A stretch of 64,000 nt of DNA from Mesorhizobium sp. M2D.F.Ca.ET.226.01.1.1. Lineage in GTDB: Bacteria; Pseudomonadota; Alphaproteobacteria; Rhizobiales; Rhizobiaceae. The DNA lies in assembly GCF_004022705.2 (NCBI RefSeq), contig NZ_RZOY02000010.1:248001-312000 (forward strand), in the 5' to 3' direction. Both the position numbers and the translations under genes were made by a program. The number at the start of each line of letters is the position of its first letter. Within the stretch, counting starts at the first letter, position 1. Positions 62,353 through 64,000 of this stretch are shown here, piece after piece. The notes beneath the pieces were generated by a model. The model was given only the letters and a program-made list of their open reading frames with translations. It was not told the origin of the DNA and searched no databases.

Positions 62353-62508
62353 CTAGCCTGCTGCTGCGTAGCGATCAAAGTGCTCGTCCAATTCAGGCGT
62401 TGTAGCCTCGTCGAGCTTCTCGTCATCTTTCCGACGCAAGAGCACACTGCCATTCGCCGAGGACCGTAAGAGGAAGTCCTCGCCAGAAGCCAGCACTACC
62501 CAATTCAC
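62353..62508 (-). CDS. 51-codon protein coupled to DMP19-domain gene
   Basis: A short frame starting at GTG 62508 that overlaps the TGA stop of the upstream gene (GTGA), the classic sign of translational coupling. The product (MNWVVLASGEDFLLRSSANG, then SVLLRRKDDEKLDEATTPEL, then DEHFDRYAAAG) is acidic and soluble, with a regular charge pattern unlike random high-GC frames, but no family was recognised. No stop-free run into the upstream gene is required; the frame closes shortly before. Confidence 0.5.
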   Translation of the reverse strand: MNWVVLASGEDFLLRSSANGSVLLRRKDDEKLDEATTPELDEHFDRYAAAG

Positions 62509-63506
62509 CGCCGGCCCGTTCGCCGTTGCACTACTGAATTGGCTGAAACGATGGCGCGCGTGGGATCGAATCCGGCTTTACGCAAGAGAAGGTCGACAGC
62601 GACCGGAGCATTGTATTTTGCGGCCAGTTCGAAAACCGTTTTTATCTCAGACTCTTCGGCGCGACCAAGCCGGATGCCAATTCGTGGTGCAGAAGTTTCC
62701 ATCGAATTGTCACTCTGACCTGAATCCGGTGGGTCTGCAGGCGTCATGTAGATATCGGCGTGCGTCTGGGTTGCGACGCATAGCCGAGGCTGCTCCGCGG
62801 TGGTGCGCAGTTGGAAAACCATCTGCATCTCACCCTCGACGGGCAGCATCCTAGCTATTCCGAACCCCACTCTGAGCTCGGGTGGCGATATCTTGGCACA
62901 AGCGAGATCAATCCCGACGGTGCGCCAGTCGATCATCTGGCTCACCAGCTTGCTAACCGAACGATGAAGAAGCCTGCGTTCGCGTTGAGGGTTGACCATC
63001 ACCAGCCGGTGTATGACATCGCTGTAGTCGTCATCATCGACGATCTGCAGATCTGGCCATGACGTAATCCACCGCGCCAAAAAATTCTCCATCGGCTCAA
63101 CTTCATCGGCCTTGGAGAAGGCATCGTCGAGCGTATCCAGAAAGTCATCGCGGCCACCCTCGAAACCTGTTTGTTCCGCGGCTTTATTAGGATGCTCGGC
63201 AATCCAGGCCGACATCTTTTCGAGAGTGACCAAATGCCCCTTCGCACCGCAAGCGATGAGTCCCGCTCGGGCGTTGGCAATCATGTCATCGATTTCTTCG
63301 GCCGCATTGTAGATGAATTGACTATGGCCCCCATTCATCACTTCAGCCGAGTACGTGCTTGCATGAGAAACCTGCATCGCCCTCTGGCTGATCTCCGGAA
63401 AGCGGTAGAGCCCGTCGGAGGTCATAGTATGGACAAACGTCTCAACGGCAATGACGAGGTCAAGGGGGCTGTCGCTTGCCTGTTCGACTGTTGAACGACC
63501 GACCAC
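62505..63506 (-). CDS. DMP19-domain (DUF4375) protein
   Basis: A 333-residue soluble protein. Residues about 15-135 match the DMP19/DUF4375 pattern with SAEVMNGGHSQFIYNAAEE near residue 54, a family of unknown biochemical role sometimes associated with mobile or toxin loci. The C-terminal 200 residues contain an unrecognised domain (VGFGIARMLPVEGEMQMVFQ) and an Ankyrin-like end (ELAAKYNAPVAVDLLLRKAG). The start is GTG with no strong ribosome binding site. It is coupled to the 51-codon gene and divergent from the SMP-30 gene. Confidence 0.65.
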   Translation of the reverse strand: MVGRSTVEQASDSPLDLVIAVETFVHTMTSDGLYRFPEISQRAMQVSHASTYSAEVMNGGHSQFIYNAAEEIDDMIANARAGLIACGAKGHLVTLEKMSAWIAEHPNKAAEQTGFEGGRDDFLDTLDDAFSKADEVEPMENFLARWITSWPDLQIVDDDDYSDVIHRLVMVNPQRERRLLHRSVSKLVSQMIDWRTVGIDLACAKISPPELRVGFGIARMLPVEGEMQMVFQLRTTAEQPRLCVATQTHADIYMTPADPPDSGQSDNSMETSAPRIGIRLGRAEESEIKTVFELAAKYNAPVAVDLLLRKAGFDPTRAIVSANSVVQRRTGRR

Positions 63507-63734
63507 AACCGCCAGCGGCGGCGTTACCTGCAGCGGCGTCGCATCGCCCTAAAAGCAGGTGGTTAATTGCGACGCGACAATATCATCAGACTATGGATTT
63601 GAAACCAACACGAATATAGCCAGGTTTGTTGGTCCCGGCTGCGCGATAAGCTCCACTCAAATTGTCTGAAGACCATGTCGGCATTCCATTCGCTCGTTCG
63701 TCCTATGCCGGACAACACCTAGGGAGCCAGCCAG

Positions 63735-64000
63735 ATGTCGTCATCCAGCAACGGCAGGAAAGCCGATCTCATCGCAGAAGGCCTTGCCTTTGGCGAGTCG
63801 CCGCGCTGGCATGATGGTCGGGTCTGGCTGTGCAACTGGGGCACCGGCGAAGTCGTCGCCGTGGACGAGCGCGGCAAAAGCGAGGTCATGCTCAGGGTGC
63901 CGGCCGTCCTGCCCTATTCGATCGACTGGCTGCCGGATGGACGATTGCTTGTCGTTTCCGGCCGGGAGGGCCTTCTGCTCAGGCAGGAAGCGGACGGAAC
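63735..64000 (+). CDS. SMP-30/gluconolactonase-like protein, partial (3' end beyond window)
   Basis: An open frame starting at ATG 63735 after AGGGAG and running off the right edge; 88 codons are visible. The translated start (ADLIAEGLAFGESPRWHDGR, VWLCNWGTGEVVAVDERGK, YSIDWLPDGRLLVVSGREG) is that of an SMP-30/LRE-type six-bladed propeller; the Glu in GESPRWH is a conserved metal ligand. These enzymes hydrolyse sugar lactones. Final substrate and length cannot be seen. Confidence 0.85.
   Translation, partial: MSSSSNGRKADLIAEGLAFGESPRWHDGRVWLCNWGTGEVVAVDERGKSEVMLRVPAVLPYSIDWLPDGRLLVVSGREGLLLRQEADG

Noticed and set aside
62262-62453. 63-codon minus-strand frame overlapping the proposed 51-codon gene
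   Set aside because: Cys/Gln/Pro-rich, ends in a palindromic gap and is not coupled to the upstream gene; the GTGA-coupled frame is more convincing.

Overview
The window looks like a chromosomal segment of an alphaproteobacterium of the order Hyphomicrobiales, most likely Mesorhizobium or a close relative. The basis is inference from high GC content, conserved rhizobial gene orders (lptF-lptG-lptD-surA-pdxA-rsmA; gmk-yicC-mltG-fabF-acpP-fabG-fabD; rpsF-rpsR-rplI; dnaB-radA-cvpA-purF; psd-pssA) and several families of palindromic intergenic repeats of the type common in rhizobia. No rRNA, tRNA or CRISPR array was seen.

Layout. 1-5.3 kb: surface-polysaccharide-type glycosyltransferases and a secreted protein with two OmpA-like halves. 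5.5-13.1 kb: an accessory block with an ATP-grasp enzyme facing a tightly coupled six-gene operon (ketosynthase III, OleD-like epimerase/reductase, metallo-beta-lactamase-fold hydrolase, PaaK/F390-type adenylating enzyme, GNAT/FemAB-like acyltransferase, Rieske oxygenase). The first four resemble, function by function, the OleABCD olefin/beta-lactone pathway but use different enzyme families; this is the best candidate for an undescribed pathway. 13.2-15.6 kb: a small secreted protein, holC and pepA. 16-24 kb: LPS export and outer-membrane assembly (lptF, lptG, lptD, surA-like), then pdxA and rsmA. 24-25 kb: a DUF1330 protein and a RelB/RelE toxin-antitoxin pair. 25-31.8 kb, leftward: gmk, yicC, mltG and the fatty-acid synthesis cluster fabF, acpP, fabG, fabD.

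32-36 kb: an LtaS/OpgB-type phosphoglycerol transferase followed by a decayed, internally deleted copy of its own 3' end, and a TadG-like von Willebrand protein. 36.4-44.7 kb: ribosomal proteins bS6, bS18 and bL9, cyclopropane fatty acid synthase, YnfA, an Rsm22-like methyltransferase, then dnaB, radA and cvpA. 44.8-48.3 kb: a complete 3,508-bp IS1-family transposon with perfect 22-bp terminal inverted repeats and an 8-bp target duplication. It sits between cvpA and purF and carries a HigB-like toxin, an XRE-ImmA/IrrE antitoxin/protease fusion and three unknown small proteins. 48.4-51 kb: purF, an SDR and a small protein.

51-64 kb: OsmC-like protein, S10-type serine carboxypeptidase, NADAR protein, two EamA transporters, a LysR regulator divergent from a tautomerase, an Aas-like two-domain protein whose acyltransferase motifs are degenerate, pssA and psd for phosphatidylethanolamine synthesis, a DMP19-domain gene that overlaps a previously easy-to-miss 51-codon gene, and the start of an SMP-30/gluconolactonase gene that runs off the right edge. 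Start codons were re-chosen wherever a ribosome binding site, an overlap or family alignment from memory gave a better start than the longest reading frame.
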